A stretch of DNA of 22,958 nucleotides from RGIG6307 sp964424345 (GCA_964424345.1 CAYRIK010000030.1:1-22958), one strand, 5' to 3'. Counted from the first letter of the stretch, positions 1 through 8,975 are shown. A program made the numbers and translations. Notes: a model not told the origin generated them from the letters alone.

Positions 1-1113
1 CAGAAAATCAAGATTTGTAAAACAATAGGAACCTGTAGATTTATCTACAACTTCTATCTTGCTCATAACAAGGAACTTTATGATAATGGTAAAAAATTTA
101 TGAGCAGTAATAAATTCAGAGTCTGGCTTAACAATGAATATCTTCCAAAACATCCAGAATATTCATGGATAAAGGAATCCTATTCAAAAGCAATAACGCA
201 GGCAGTCAATAATGGACAGACCGCATTTGCCAATTTTTTTAATCACAAAAGAGCTTTTCCTAATTTCAAAAAGAAGGGAACATCTGATGTGAAAATGTAT
301 TTCGTAAAGAACAATCCAAAAGATTGTCGATGTGAAAGACATAGAATCAATATTCCGTCACTTGGATGGGTTCGTATCAAAGAAAAAGGATATATCCCAA
401 CAACAAAAGATGGATATGTAATTAGAAGCGGTTCTGTCTCAAGAAAGGCTGACAGATTTTATGTTTCTGTTCTTGTGGAGCTTCCTAATAACAAGACATC
501 CAATAACTCAAATGAAGGAATTGGTATAGACCTTGGGTTAAAGGATTTTGCTATTGTTTCTAATGGTAAAACTTATAAGAACATTAACAAATCAGCCAGA
601 CTTAAAAAGCTTGAAAAACAACTTATTCGGGAACAGAGAGGTTTGTCTCGAAAGTATGAAAAGTTAAAGAAAGGAGAGGTCACTCAAAGAGCAAATATAC
701 AAAAACAAAAGCTTAAGGTACAGAAACTTCATCATAGGATAGATAATATCCGCACTGACTACATTAACAAAATAATCGCAGAGATAGTGAAAACCAAGCC
801 GTCTTATATAACGATTGAAGACATAAATGTAAAAGGAATGATGAAGAATCGCCATCTTTCAAAAGCAGTTGCAGGATAGAAGTTTTATGAATTTAGAACA
901 AAACTTCAATTTAAATGTAAGGAAAACGGAATTGAACTTCGAGTAGTAGACAGATGGTATCCATCGTCTAAAACCTGTCACTGTTGTGGAGCTATCAAAA
1001 AAGATTTAAAACTTTCAGATAGAATTTTCAAATGTGATTGTGGTTATATCGAAGACAGAGATTTCAATGCCGCACTGAATTTGAGAGATGCTATGACTTA
1101 CGAAGTTGCATAA
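1..1113 (+). pseudogene. tnpB: TnpB (IS200/IS605 RNA-guided nuclease), 5' cut by window edge, interrupted by an amber codon
   Basis: The frame is open from base 1, so the N-terminus lies outside the window. It encodes a TnpB-type RuvC nuclease, the RNA-guided DNA nuclease of IS200/IS605 elements. Seen in order: RuvC-I motif GIDLGLKDF with catalytic Asp at 529-531; RuvC-II motif TIEDINVKGM with Glu at 817-819; a zinc finger with Cys codons at 976, 985, 1033 and 1039; RuvC-III motif EDRDFNAALNL with Asp at 1060-1062. A TAG at 877-879 splits the frame between RuvC-II and the zinc finger, and the same frame continues with clear TnpB sequence to TAA at 1111-1113. Family members usually have Gln near this point (my recollection), so one C-to-T change (CAG to TAG) would explain the break. 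The truncated product would lack the zinc finger and the last catalytic Asp and should be inactive unless the amber is read through. No tnpA is present in the window. Confidence 0.88.
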
Positions 1114-1270
1114 ATAAATGCAAACGTAGGTATGTACCGAAGGCTATTTCGGGAATTTACGACTATGGAGTGTACAAGAACTTGTGAGTAGATATGATTT
1201 CGGTCAATCCAAAGCATACACGTTGAAGTAGTAAGTAGAACTCGTGAGAGTCTACGTTATCTCGATGTGA
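1114..1270 (+). mobile_element. Right-end / omega-RNA-like region of the tnpB element
   Basis: Non-coding DNA directly after tnpB with several hairpins, as expected for the 3' end of an IS200/IS605-type element, where the guide (omega) RNA overlaps the tnpB end and runs to the right end. A stem CCGAA/TTCGG sits around 1138-1153. A second strong hairpin at 1235-1255 pairs GTAGAACTC with GAGTCTAC, one base bulged. The exact right terminus is not visible, because these elements make no target duplication. I place it between 1256 and about 1290, just before the ribosome binding site of the ABC gene. The function is known for the family; the boundaries here are inferred. Confidence 0.55.
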
Positions 1271-1305
1271 GTATATTTAATCATATTTTGAGTGGAAGGT
1301 AGCTC

Positions 1306-4050
1306 ATGTTACAGTTAAAAAATATTGTAAAAACATATGTAGCTGGTGATATCAAACAGGATGCATTAAAAGGTGTCAGCATTACCTTTCGTGAAAACGA
1401 ATTTGTATCTATATTAGGTCAGAGTGGTTCTGGTAAAACAACAATGTTAAATATCATCGGTGGATTGGACCGTTATACAGACGGTGACCTTATCATAAAC
1501 GGAATTTCTACCAAAGAATACAAGGATGCAGATTGGGACTTTTACCGCAACAATTCTATTGGCTTTGTATTCCAAAGCTACAATCTGATTCCACATCAGA
1601 CTGTACTTGCCAACGTAGAAATGGCGCTTACGTTAGCTGGTGTTTCCAAAAAAGAACGTAGACAGCGTGCAATCAACGTATTAAAAAAGGTTGGTCTGGA
1701 AAATCATATTCACAAAAAACCAAATCAGATGTCAGGCGGTCAGATGCAACGTGTAGCAATCGCTCGTGCTCTTGTCAACAATCCTGATATTTTATTAGCA
1801 GACGAACCAACAGGTGCGTTAGACTCTGAAACAAGTATTCAGATTATGGAGCTGTTAAAAGAAATTGCAAAAGACAAGTTAGTCATTATGGTTACACATA
1901 ATCCAGAGCTTGCCGAGAAGTACTCTACTCGTATCGTAAATCTTTTAGATGGTAAGATTGTCAGCGACAGCAATCCTTATAAGGAAGCCGAAACTTTTAC
2001 TGAAAAGATAAAACACAAAAAGATTTCCATGTCTTTCCTTACTGCTTTATCTCTTTCCTTTAACAATCTTCGTACAAAAAAAGGCCGTACTTTATTAACT
2101 TCCTTTGCAGGTTCTATCGGTATTATCGGTATCGCCTTAATTCTTGCACTTTCTACTGGTATGAGTACATATATTGACGATGTGCAGAAAGATACGATGT
2201 CTTCTTATCCTATTACAATTAGTTCCGAGGCTTTGGATATGTCTACTTTAATGGGTATTCGAGGCGAGATTGTTGGTGAAATGCACAAAGAACATCCAAA
2301 TACAACAAAGTCAGGTGTATTTGCAGATTACAGCATCATTAAAAACACAGAAAAGATTTCCTCTAGTATTGTAGAAAACAATTTAAGTGCATTCAAAAAA
2401 TATTTAGATGATCCAAACAGTGAAATTCACGCATACCTTGGTGAAAATGGTATTGTTTATACTTACAACGTAGATTTCTCTGTTTACTCTTATGATAAAG
2501 ACGAAAATCTGATTAACAGTGACAGCGAAATTTCTAAAACTTCTGCTATGATGAACAATAATCGTCAAATGAGTGGATTTACTTTGGGAGGTACTGCTTC
2601 TACAGGTGCTTCTAATTTCTCTGAACTTATGGTTGGTGCAAATCAAGCAACTGTCAGCCAGATTATTACTGACAGCTATGACGTTTTATACGGAACATGG
2701 CCAGAAGAATATAACGAAGTAATTCTTGTTTTAAATAAAGATAATGGTATTTATATTGATACTTTATATCAGTTAGGCTTAATCACAAAAGAAGAATATG
2801 ATACACAAGTAGACCATATTGAAAACGATGAAGAAACAGAGGAAATTTTATTCTCTTATGAAGACGTATGTGCTCATCCGCTTTATCTTGTTGCAGCCTG
2901 TGACCATTATTTAGAAAATGAAGATGGTACTTTCTCCTATATAGACGATATCCTTTTACATGAAGATGAATTATTAGAAAATGCCGTAGAATTAAAAATC
3001 ACTGGTATTGTACGTCCAAAGGAAGATGCAGATAATGCAAACATTTCTACTGCTGTTGCCTATACTTCTAAATTAACAGATTATATCATTGCTCATTCTA
3101 ATGAAAGTGCTGTTATTCAAGCTCAGGAAGCTGACCGCGAAGTAAACGTATTAACAGGTATGAAATTTGAGTCTCCTGACGATGCTTCTAAAGCAGATGA
3201 TGCCAAAACATATTTAAGCTCTCTTGGTATTTCCGAAAAGGCTTCTTTCTACAAGTTAATGATGTATTATGCTTCTCAGAATGGTGCTGCTGCCGCTGCT
3301 GGCGGACAGGGTATGAATGCTGTAAATGCTGCTGAAATGAGTGAAAATATGATGGCTGCTGCCTTAGACAAGTGGTTAGAAAGTGATCCAGCACAGGAAG
3401 TATTATTAAAAGTATATGATGAATATATTGCTGGTTCTACTTACGAAGATAACCTTGCAGCTTTTGGTAAAGTAAGCTATGATGCTCCTGTTTCCATCAG
3501 TATTTATACAGACAGCTTTGAAGATAAAGATGCTATTTCTGCCTGTATTCAGACTTATAACGAAACAGCCAATGAAGATGCCCGCATCACTTATACCGAT
3601 TATGTTGCTATGCTGACTTCTTCTATTACAACAATCATTGATGGTATTTCTTATGTATTGGTTGCATTTGTTTCTATCTCTCTTATTGTTTCCTGCATTA
3701 TGATTGGTATTATCACACATATTTCTGTTATGGAAAGAACAAAAGAAATTGGTATCCTTCGTGCGCTTGGTGCATCTAAGCGTAATATCTCTCAAGTTTT
3801 CAACGCTGAAACCTTTATCATTGGATGTTGTGCAGGCTTGCTTGGAATTGGTGTTTCTTTATTAGCACTTTTCCCAATCAATTCTATCTTGGAAAAACTC
3901 AGCGGACTTACAGATTTAGAAGCTCATCTTCCACTTTCCTCTTCCATTATTTTGATTGTACTTAGTATTTTCATTACAATCATTGGTGGTCTGCTCCCAG
4001 CAAAGAAAGCAGCAAAGAAAGATCCTGTAATCGCACTCCGTACAGAATAA
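1306..4050 (+). CDS. MacB-like ABC transporter, fused ATPase and FtsX-type permease
   Basis: A 914-residue single-chain exporter subunit. Residues 1-225 are an ABC ATPase: Walker A GQSGSGKTT at 38-46, Q-loop Q90, signature MSGGQ at 142-146, Walker B ILLADE at 162-167, H-loop H198. A first membrane helix at about 264-290 is followed by a ~480-residue extracytoplasmic domain, which includes an Ala/Gly-rich patch. Three C-terminal helices form an FtsX domain carrying the hallmark stretch ERTKEIGILRALGASK. This is the MacB/type VII ABC architecture; such proteins couple ATP hydrolysis to mechanical work on peptides, lipids or cell-wall enzymes rather than forming a classical pore. The start is supported by GGAAGG six bases upstream. 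A terminator follows, then a two-component system, suggesting a stress or antimicrobial-peptide resistance module. The substrate is unknown. The tnpB element ends just upstream and may have displaced the native promoter. Confidence 0.9.
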   Translation: MLQLKNIVKTYVAGDIKQDALKGVSITFRENEFVSILGQSGSGKTTMLNIIGGLDRYTDGDLIINGISTKEYKDADWDFYRNNSIGFVFQSYNLIPHQTVLANVEMALTLAGVSKKERRQRAINVLKKVGLENHIHKKPNQMSGGQMQRVAIARALVNNPDILLADEPTGALDSETSIQIMELLKEIAKDKLVIMVTHNPELAEKYSTRIVNLLDGKIVSDSNPYKEAETFTEKIKHKKISMSFLTALSLSFNNLRTKKGRTLLTSFAGSIGIIGIALILALSTGMSTYIDDVQKDTMSSYPITISSEALDMSTLMGIRGEIVGEMHKEHPNTTKSGVFADYSIIKNTEKISSSIVENNLSAFKKYLDDPNSEIHAYLGENGIVYTYNVDFSVYSYDKDENLINSDSEISKTSAMMNNNRQMSGFTLGGTASTGASNFSELMVGANQATVSQIITDSYDVLYGTWPEEYNEVILVLNKDNGIYIDTLYQLGLITKEEYDTQVDHIENDEETEEILFSYEDVCAHPLYLVAACDHYLENEDGTFSYIDDILLHEDELLENAVELKITGIVRPKEDADNANISTAVAYTSKLTDYIIAHSNESAVIQAQEADREVNVLTGMKFESPDDASKADDAKTYLSSLGISEKASFYKLMMYYASQNGAAAAAGGQGMNAVNAAEMSENMMAAALDKWLESDPAQEVLLKVYDEYIAGSTYEDNLAAFGKVSYDAPVSISIYTDSFEDKDAISACIQTYNETANEDARITYTDYVAMLTSSITTIIDGISYVLVAFVSISLIVSCIMIGIITHISVMERTKEIGILRALGASKRNISQVFNAETFIIGCCAGLLGIGVSLLALFPINSILEKLSGLTDLEAHLPLSSSIILIVLSIFITIIGGLLPAKKAAKKDPVIALRTE

Positions 4051-4064
4051 TAACACGATATCCC

Positions 4065-4100
4065 AAAGGCTCTTGACTATAAAAAGTCAGGGCCTTTTTT
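4065..4100 (+). terminator. Intrinsic terminator after the ABC transporter gene
   Basis: The arm at 4065-4078 (AAAGGCTCTTGACT) pairs with 4085-4097 (AGTCAGGGCCTTT), with one G:T-type irregularity, followed by a T run to 4100. It separates the transporter transcript from the two-component operon. Confidence 0.85.
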
Positions 4101-4140
4101 GTTTGCGAAAATAAACATTAACAAAACTTAAACATTTGTA

Positions 4141-4149
4141 TGCTATGAT
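4141..4149 (+). promoter_or_regulatory. Extended -10 promoter for the two-component operon
   Basis: TGCTATGAT is an extended -10 element (TGn plus TATGAT) about 30 bases upstream of the response regulator start and after the preceding terminator. No good -35 hexamer lies at 16-18 bases, as is common with extended -10 promoters. Expected transcription start is about 4156. Confidence 0.45.
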
Positions 4150-4179
4150 TTAATAAATATGTGTGATTGGAGAAATATC

Positions 4180-4851
4180 ATGTTTCAAATATTGATCGTA
4201 GAAGATGATAAAGAATTAAACAAAACTGTATGTTCTTTTTTAAATAACAACGGATATAACGCGGTTGGCTGTCTGAATGCAGACGAGGCATTTGATGCAT
4301 TATATGACACTATGTTTGATTTGATTATTTCTGATATTATGATGCCTGGTACAGATGGCTTTGCCTTTGCTCAAAGCATTCGTGACATCAACAAAGAAAT
4401 TCCTATTTTATTTATGACAGCACGTGATGATTTTGCTTCCAAACAGCGAGGCTTCCGCATCGGAATTGATGATTATATGGTAAAGCCAATTGATTTAAAT
4501 GAATTGCTTCTTCGTATGGAAGCGTTGCTGCGCAGAGCTAAAATTGCGGCAAGCAAAAAATTAACGATTGGAAATTTTTCTATGGATGTAGATGAGCATA
4601 CTGCCTATTTAGATGGAGAAGAAATCAATCTTACGAATCGTGAATTTTCTATTTTATATAAATTGCTAAGTTATCCAAAGAAAACTTTTACCCGTTCACA
4701 GCTTATGGATGAATTTTGGGATGCAGATACAGAAACTGCTCCACGAGCCGTTGATGTCTACATGACAAAACTTCGCACAAAACTAGCTGACTGCGAAGCT
4801 TTTGAGTTAAAAACAGTACATGGTCTTGGTTATAAAGCTGTTTTAAAATAA
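4180..4851 (+). CDS. OmpR/PhoB-family response regulator
   Basis: A 223-residue DNA-binding regulator, partner of the histidine kinase that starts 14 bases after its stop. The receiver domain (1-120) has the acidic pair D9/D10, the phosphoacceptor D52 in ISDIMMPG, the conserved MTA threonine near 83 and the VKP lysine near 105. A winged-helix output domain (about 130-223) carries the typical NREFSILYKLL and AVDVYMTKLRTKL stretches. I chose the ATG at 4180 over the in-frame ATG at 4159 because GGAGA lies at proper spacing before it and translation then begins directly with the receiver fold. The likely targets are the adjacent transporter and this operon; that is inferred from context. Confidence 0.92.
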   Translation: MFQILIVEDDKELNKTVCSFLNNNGYNAVGCLNADEAFDALYDTMFDLIISDIMMPGTDGFAFAQSIRDINKEIPILFMTARDDFASKQRGFRIGIDDYMVKPIDLNELLLRMEALLRRAKIAASKKLTIGNFSMDVDEHTAYLDGEEINLTNREFSILYKLLSYPKKTFTRSQLMDEFWDADTETAPRAVDVYMTKLRTKLADCEAFELKTVHGLGYKAVLK

Positions 4852-4865
4852 AAGAGAGGTTTTTT

Positions 4866-5939
4866 ATGAAAAAGGCAAATATTTGGCAAAATATACTCCG
4901 CGGTATTTATAACTATCTTTTATTTTTTCTGTTGGTTGCTTTCCTTGTCAGCTGTACAACGTCTTTGTTTCTTGTAACATTGTCTAAAGATTTAAATTTA
5001 ACATTTACCGATTTAAATTTAAACCGAGCAGCGAAGCTGACATTTTTAAATGTCATTTTACTCAGTGTTCTTTTCACCCTTATTGACATAATCCGCAGAA
5101 AATTGACTACGGAAAAGATTACAAAGCACATCGCGCAAGCCACCCGACAATTTGTGCAGGGAAATTTTAAACTTCGTATTGCTCCTGTTGGCAAGTGGAT
5201 TACCGATAACAATTATAATGAAATTATCGATTGTTTTAATACAATGGCACAAGAACTTGGTGGCTTAGAAACACTTCGTACAGACTTTATTGCAAATGTT
5301 TCTCATGAAATGAAAACGCCGCTTGCAATTTTGCAAAATTACAGTACGTTGTTACAGACACCCGACTTATCCGAGGAAAAACGCTTAGAATATGCCAAAG
5401 CAATCTCAGACAGTTCCCGTAGAATGTCAGATATGATTACGAATATATTAAAGCTCAATCGTTTGGAAAATCAGACTATTTTTCCACAGACAGAAGAATT
5501 CGATTTAGGGGAACAGCTTTGTGAATGTCTGCTCCAATATGAAAATGTATGGGAACGAGAAGAAATTGATATTGAAACAGAGATTGCGGATAATATTACG
5601 ATGTGTGCAGATAAAGAATTGCTGTATCTTGTTTGGAATAATCTGCTTTCTAACGCATTCAAATTTACACCTTCAAAAGGTCAGATCAGCGTTTCTCTTT
5701 GTGCTGATGAAACCTATGCTACTGTAACCATTTCTGATACAGGCTGCGGTATGAGTGCAGAGGTTGGTGCTCATATTTTTGAAAAGTTTTATCAAGGCGA
5801 TACCTCTCATTCTGTACAAGGCAATGGGCTTGGACTTGCCTTAGTAAAACGAGTCGTAGATATTTTCCATGGTGAAATCCATGTAGAAAGTACGTTAGGT
5901 GTCGGCACTACGTTTATCGTTAAAATAAGGAGACACTAA
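4866..5939 (+). CDS. Two-component sensor histidine kinase with short extracytoplasmic loop
   Basis: A 357-residue kinase, cognate to the preceding response regulator. Two membrane helices at about 15-38 and 57-76 enclose only ~18 extracytoplasmic residues, so there is no room for a conventional sensor domain. A HAMP-like linker (77-130) leads to the dimerisation/phosphoacceptor helix with H147 in NVSHEMKTPLA. The ATPase domain has the N-box NNLLSNAFKF (259-268), G1 DTGCGM (291-296) and G2 GNGLGLAL (319-326). Kinases with such short loops next to ABC exporters often sense through the transporter or the membrane, as in BceS-type systems. That analogy is inference: the transporter here is a single fused chain and this kinase retains a HAMP-like linker. 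The next gene begins one base after the stop. Confidence 0.92.
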   Translation: MKKANIWQNILRGIYNYLLFFLLVAFLVSCTTSLFLVTLSKDLNLTFTDLNLNRAAKLTFLNVILLSVLFTLIDIIRRKLTTEKITKHIAQATRQFVQGNFKLRIAPVGKWITDNNYNEIIDCFNTMAQELGGLETLRTDFIANVSHEMKTPLAILQNYSTLLQTPDLSEEKRLEYAKAISDSSRRMSDMITNILKLNRLENQTIFPQTEEFDLGEQLCECLLQYENVWEREEIDIETEIADNITMCADKELLYLVWNNLLSNAFKFTPSKGQISVSLCADETYATVTISDTGCGMSAEVGAHIFEKFYQGDTSHSVQGNGLGLALVKRVVDIFHGEIHVESTLGVGTTFIVKIRRH

Positions 5940-5940
5940 T

Positions 5941-6837
5941 ATGAATTGGAAAACATTTGGAAAATCTGTTCTTTTTCCGCATATGTTTTTTCTGCTGCTT
6001 CTGCTTCCTTTTTCTGCGGCAGCTTTGGTTTACGCTATGTTGTTTTTAAACGAAACCGAGCCGCTTCGTATCGCCTCGTATGTGGTTGCTTTTTATACGT
6101 TAATCATTTGGTGTGTACGAATACCAGATATGTTTCGTTTTATAATAACATTCAAAAAAGAAAACAAATATTTGCACAGATGGCAGTCCGATGTGAGACT
6201 TCGTACAAATGTCACTTTGACTGGAAGTTTTTTATGGAATGGAGCTTATGCAGCATTGCAGTTAGGGCTTGGCATTTATCATGACTCTATATGGTTTTAT
6301 TCGCTTGCTGCATATTATTGCTCTTTGGCTGTCATGCGTCTGTTTCTTGTACAGCACACATTACGACATAAACCTGGAGACAATCTGAAAAAGGAACTGA
6401 AACATTACCGAACTTGCGGAACGATTTTTCTTTTTATGAATCTTGCTTTATCCGGTATGATGCTGCAAATGATTCGTGAAAACCGTATCGTACAGCATCA
6501 TGAAATCACAACGATTGCTATGGCAGCGTATTCATTTACCTCTCTTACATTGGCAATCATAAATGTATTTCGATATCGAAAATATAATAGTCCTGCCATT
6601 TCTGCTGCAAGGGCAATTTCTTTAGCGGCAGCCTGTGTATCTATGCTGACGTTAGAACATACGATGCTGACTACATTTCAGACTACCGATATGACCCGTC
6701 AAACAAAACAATTATTTTTAGGCATCAGTGGAGGGGCTGTTTCTGCCTTTATCATTGCAATGGCAATCTATATGATCGTACAGAGCAATCAAAAAATCAA
6801 AACTATGGAGATTATACATTATGAAACAGGAAAATAA
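5941..6837 (+). CDS. Polytopic membrane protein of unknown function
   Basis: A 298-residue, very hydrophobic protein with about eight predicted membrane helices (roughly 9-35, 41-61, 95-115, 120-142, 157-178, 185-208, 220-245 and 258-282) and no recognised catalytic motif. It starts one base after the kinase stop, with AAGGAGA inside the kinase 3' end, so translation is coupled. It also overlaps the next gene by 17 bases. This position inside a two-component/ABC module suggests it helps signal or protects the membrane, but I do not recognise the family and assign no activity. Confidence 0.8.
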   Translation: MNWKTFGKSVLFPHMFFLLLLLPFSAAALVYAMLFLNETEPLRIASYVVAFYTLIIWCVRIPDMFRFIITFKKENKYLHRWQSDVRLRTNVTLTGSFLWNGAYAALQLGLGIYHDSIWFYSLAAYYCSLAVMRLFLVQHTLRHKPGDNLKKELKHYRTCGTIFLFMNLALSGMMLQMIRENRIVQHHEITTIAMAAYSFTSLTLAIINVFRYRKYNSPAISAARAISLAAACVSMLTLEHTMLTTFQTTDMTRQTKQLFLGISGGAVSAFIIAMAIYMIVQSNQKIKTMEIIHYETGK

Positions 6838-7213
6838 TGAAACATTTAAAATGACCTATTCTGCAAAACAGCAGGAAGAAATTGAAACTATCCGAAAAAA
6901 ATACATACCTCAAGAGCAAAATAAAATGGAGCAGCTTCGTGCCTTAGATGCAAGTGCCGGCAAAAAAGCTACTCTCATTTCTATCGTTGTCGGTGTAATT
7001 GGTACGTTACTTATGGGCCTTGGTATGAGTCTTTCCATGTCCGATTTTGGTAATATACTTGGTTCTCATGCACTTTTGACAGGTATTGTAATTGGTGTGG
7101 TTGGTATTATCATACTTGCCTGTGCTTACCCTTTGTATAACTATACTTTAAAAAAGGAACGTGCAAAGATTGCACCGGAAATCCTTCGTTTGAGTGAGGA
7201 ATTAATGCAATAA
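6821..7213 (+). CDS. Small two-helix membrane protein of unknown function
   Basis: A 130-residue protein. A charged N-terminal segment (about 10-50, rich in Glu, Gln and Lys, probably helical) is followed by two membrane helices at about 50-72 and 84-106 and a charged C-terminal tail. GGAG precedes the start, which overlaps the upstream membrane protein gene by 17 bases. Similar small proteins in Clostridia often carry the database name dihydropteridine reductase (my recollection). Nothing here supports that: there is no nucleotide-binding motif and half the protein is membrane-embedded. It is the last gene of the two-component operon, and its role is unknown. Confidence 0.78.
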   Translation: MKQENNETFKMTYSAKQQEEIETIRKKYIPQEQNKMEQLRALDASAGKKATLISIVVGVIGTLLMGLGMSLSMSDFGNILGSHALLTGIVIGVVGIIILACAYPLYNYTLKKERAKIAPEILRLSEELMQ

Positions 7214-7226
7214 TGCATTAATCCTC
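7196..7226 (+). terminator. Hairpin at the end of the two-component operon
   Basis: GAGGAATTAATGCA and TGCATTAATCCTC form a 13-bp stem with one bulged A and loop ATAA, overlapping the stop codon. The following T tract is weak. It sits between convergent genes, so it could act on either strand. Confidence 0.45.
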
Positions 7227-7257
7227 ATTGATTTCTTCTGTTCTGTAACATAAAAAA

Positions 7258-7830
7258 TTAACGTCTAGTATTTACCAACAACATAATTGCCTGAAATTCC
7301 GTCGTAAGCATATCACTTAACTGTTCTTTGGAAAAATGGCACATTTTCGTCGCACATAATGCACCAACACCAAATGTGTAAATCCATACATTTTCAAATA
7401 CAAACTCCGCCTGTTCGGAAGTAAGTTGATAATCTTTCTCAATCGTATCAATGCACATTGCTGCCGTAGTTCCCAATTTTCCAAATATATCATCAAAGGA
7501 AACAGCATTGCGATTTTCCTGCATAAAAAGAAGCTGGTACAGCTTTGGTTCTTCTACACCAAACAAAACCATTTTCATACCAATCTGCTTAAAAATCGGC
7601 ATATCTGAAAGAGCATCTATTCCATAGTCTTCAAATCGCTTCATTGCAGCAATCTTTACTCCGTCTTGAATTTCTTTCATCGTATCAAATAATGTAAAAA
7701 TTGGACTTGCTGAAGAATGCAATGCAGTTTTTAATTCCTGTGCAGTCAATGCATCGACTCCTTTTTCTGAAACGATTTCTAACGCAGTTTCTATGACCTG
7801 TTCTTTTGTGAATTTTGGTTTTGGTGGCAT
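7258..7830 (-). CDS. TetR-family transcriptional regulator
   Basis: A 190-residue one-component repressor. The N-terminal helix-turn-helix (about 8-55) follows the TetR pattern: a TALEIVSEKGVDALT helix pair, then a recognition region ending in SPIFTLF. The C-terminal ligand-binding domain is helical and Cys/Met-rich near the end. An in-frame GTG at 7887 would add 19 unlikely residues. The ATG at 7830 is preferred because AGGAG lies eight bases before it and the fold then begins directly. It converges with the two-component operon and lies downstream of a patatin gene on the same strand, with its own promoter. Its target may be itself or a neighbouring gene; the ligand is unknown. Confidence 0.88.
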   Translation of the reverse strand: MPPKPKFTKEQVIETALEIVSEKGVDALTAQELKTALHSSASPIFTLFDTMKEIQDGVKIAAMKRFEDYGIDALSDMPIFKQIGMKMVLFGVEEPKLYQLLFMQENRNAVSFDDIFGKLGTTAAMCIDTIEKDYQLTSEQAEFVFENVWIYTFGVGALCATKMCHFSKEQLSDMLTTEFQAIMLLVNTRR

Positions 7831-7971
7831 AAGTTTTCTCCTGTTTCGTCCATTTATTATTTCTAATTTATTGAGCACAATTCGCACTTCGTGCTTAGCA
7901 ATTTTTTAATCTATCGTATTCGACATTTGCTGTCCGTCAAAAGCAAGTTTTCTCTTGACTCTCTTCTGCTC

Positions 7972-8000
7972 ATTGTATCATATCTTATCTTTCTTTACAA
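7972..8000 (-). promoter_or_regulatory. Promoter for the tetR gene
   Basis: On the - strand, TTGTAA (7995-8000) is 17 bases from TACAAT (7972-7977), which is preceded by TGA, giving an extended -10. The predicted start near 7965 leaves a ~135-base leader before the ATG at 7830. The leader contains a small hairpin, GCAC/GTGC, around 7880-7890. Confidence 0.55.
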
Positions 8001-8019
8001 ACAAACCTTATGCGTTTAC

Positions 8020-8862
8020 TTACTTTTGTAAAAACGCTTTGATTTTTTGTGCATCCCTATACCCTTTTTCATAAAGTTTTTCGATTGCCTCTTTGTCTTT
8101 TGTTAACGTGTCTACTCCACAAGTGTCATCTGGTGCTAAAATCAACACACGACCTTGTGCTTCATATTCTTTGGCAAGTCGTACTTCTTCGTTGTAAAGG
8201 CCAGCTCGTTTTCTTAATTTTTCTGCTGCAAACGGATATTTCTTCTGAATCCAGTCTGCAATCTTTTCATCTTTTTTCGGTGAGCGAATTGTATCTCTTG
8301 GTTTAGTCAGGATAACGATGACTTTATCGCATCCACATTGAAATGCTTTTTCCACTGGAATTGGATCTGAAAGTGCTCCATCATAATATGGAACTCCTTT
8401 GATTTCATATGGTTTACACGCAAATGGAATAGAAGAAGATGCTTTCAATATTCCATAATCATCCTGCTTCATATCCTCTTTTGTAAAATAAACAGCTTCC
8501 CCAGTCTTTGCATTTGTCGCTACTACAAGTAAATCTGCTGGATGTGCTTTTATTTTCGGATAATCAAGCGGATTTTCTCCTGTAGAATTACTCAATGTAC
8601 TATATGCATAATCCATGTTAACATAAGATTTTGTTAGGAGAAAGTTTCGAATGCTCATATATTCTTTTCGAAATGAATATTCTGTATAAAATACATAATT
8701 TCTCTTTTTTTGCCCTGCCATATAGGTAGTTACATTGGCACTTCCTGCAGAAACTCCAATACAAAGGTCAAACATGATTTGTTCTTGCAGACAATAATCA
8801 AAGATTCCTGTCGCATAAACACCTCTCAGCCCACCACCAACATCTATAATTCCAATTTTCAT
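8020..8862 (-). CDS. Patatin-like phospholipase family protein
   Basis: A 280-residue serine hydrolase of the patatin family, which uses a Ser-Asp dyad to cleave acyl esters of lipids. Visible signature: oxyanion-hole glycine motif GGGLRG at 9-14, nucleophile elbow GVSAG at 36-40 with Ser38, and catalytic Asp161 in the canonical DGA motif (DGALSDPIPV). No signal peptide or membrane segment is seen, so it is probably cytoplasmic. The length fits the short bacterial RssA/YjjU-like members. GGAG precedes the ATG. It is transcribed in the same direction as the transglutaminase-like gene upstream but 113 bases away, so it may have its own promoter. The physiological lipid substrate cannot be read from sequence. 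Confidence 0.92.
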   Translation of the reverse strand: MKIGIIDVGGGLRGVYATGIFDYCLQEQIMFDLCIGVSAGSANVTTYMAGQKKRNYVFYTEYSFRKEYMSIRNFLLTKSYVNMDYAYSTLSNSTGENPLDYPKIKAHPADLLVVATNAKTGEAVYFTKEDMKQDDYGILKASSSIPFACKPYEIKGVPYYDGALSDPIPVEKAFQCGCDKVIVILTKPRDTIRSPKKDEKIADWIQKKYPFAAEKLRKRAGLYNEEVRLAKEYEAQGRVLILAPDDTCGVDTLTKDKEAIEKLYEKGYRDAQKIKAFLQK

Positions 8863-8975
8863 TTTATTGTCTCCAAAATATAGTAAATATCAAATGCTTC
8901 TTTTGTATACAGATTAACAAATCACCCACTCCATTTCAACGCTTCCTTTTACATATTTTTGCAAACACCTATATT

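Noticed and set aside
6821..7213. Dihydropteridine reductase annotation commonly attached to similar small proteins
   Set aside because: The protein has two membrane helices and no cofactor-binding motif; the name is not supported by sequence.
7831..7887. Longer tetR start at a GTG (7887)
   Set aside because: No ribosome binding site and a non-homologous extension; ATG at 7830 has AGGAG at good spacing.
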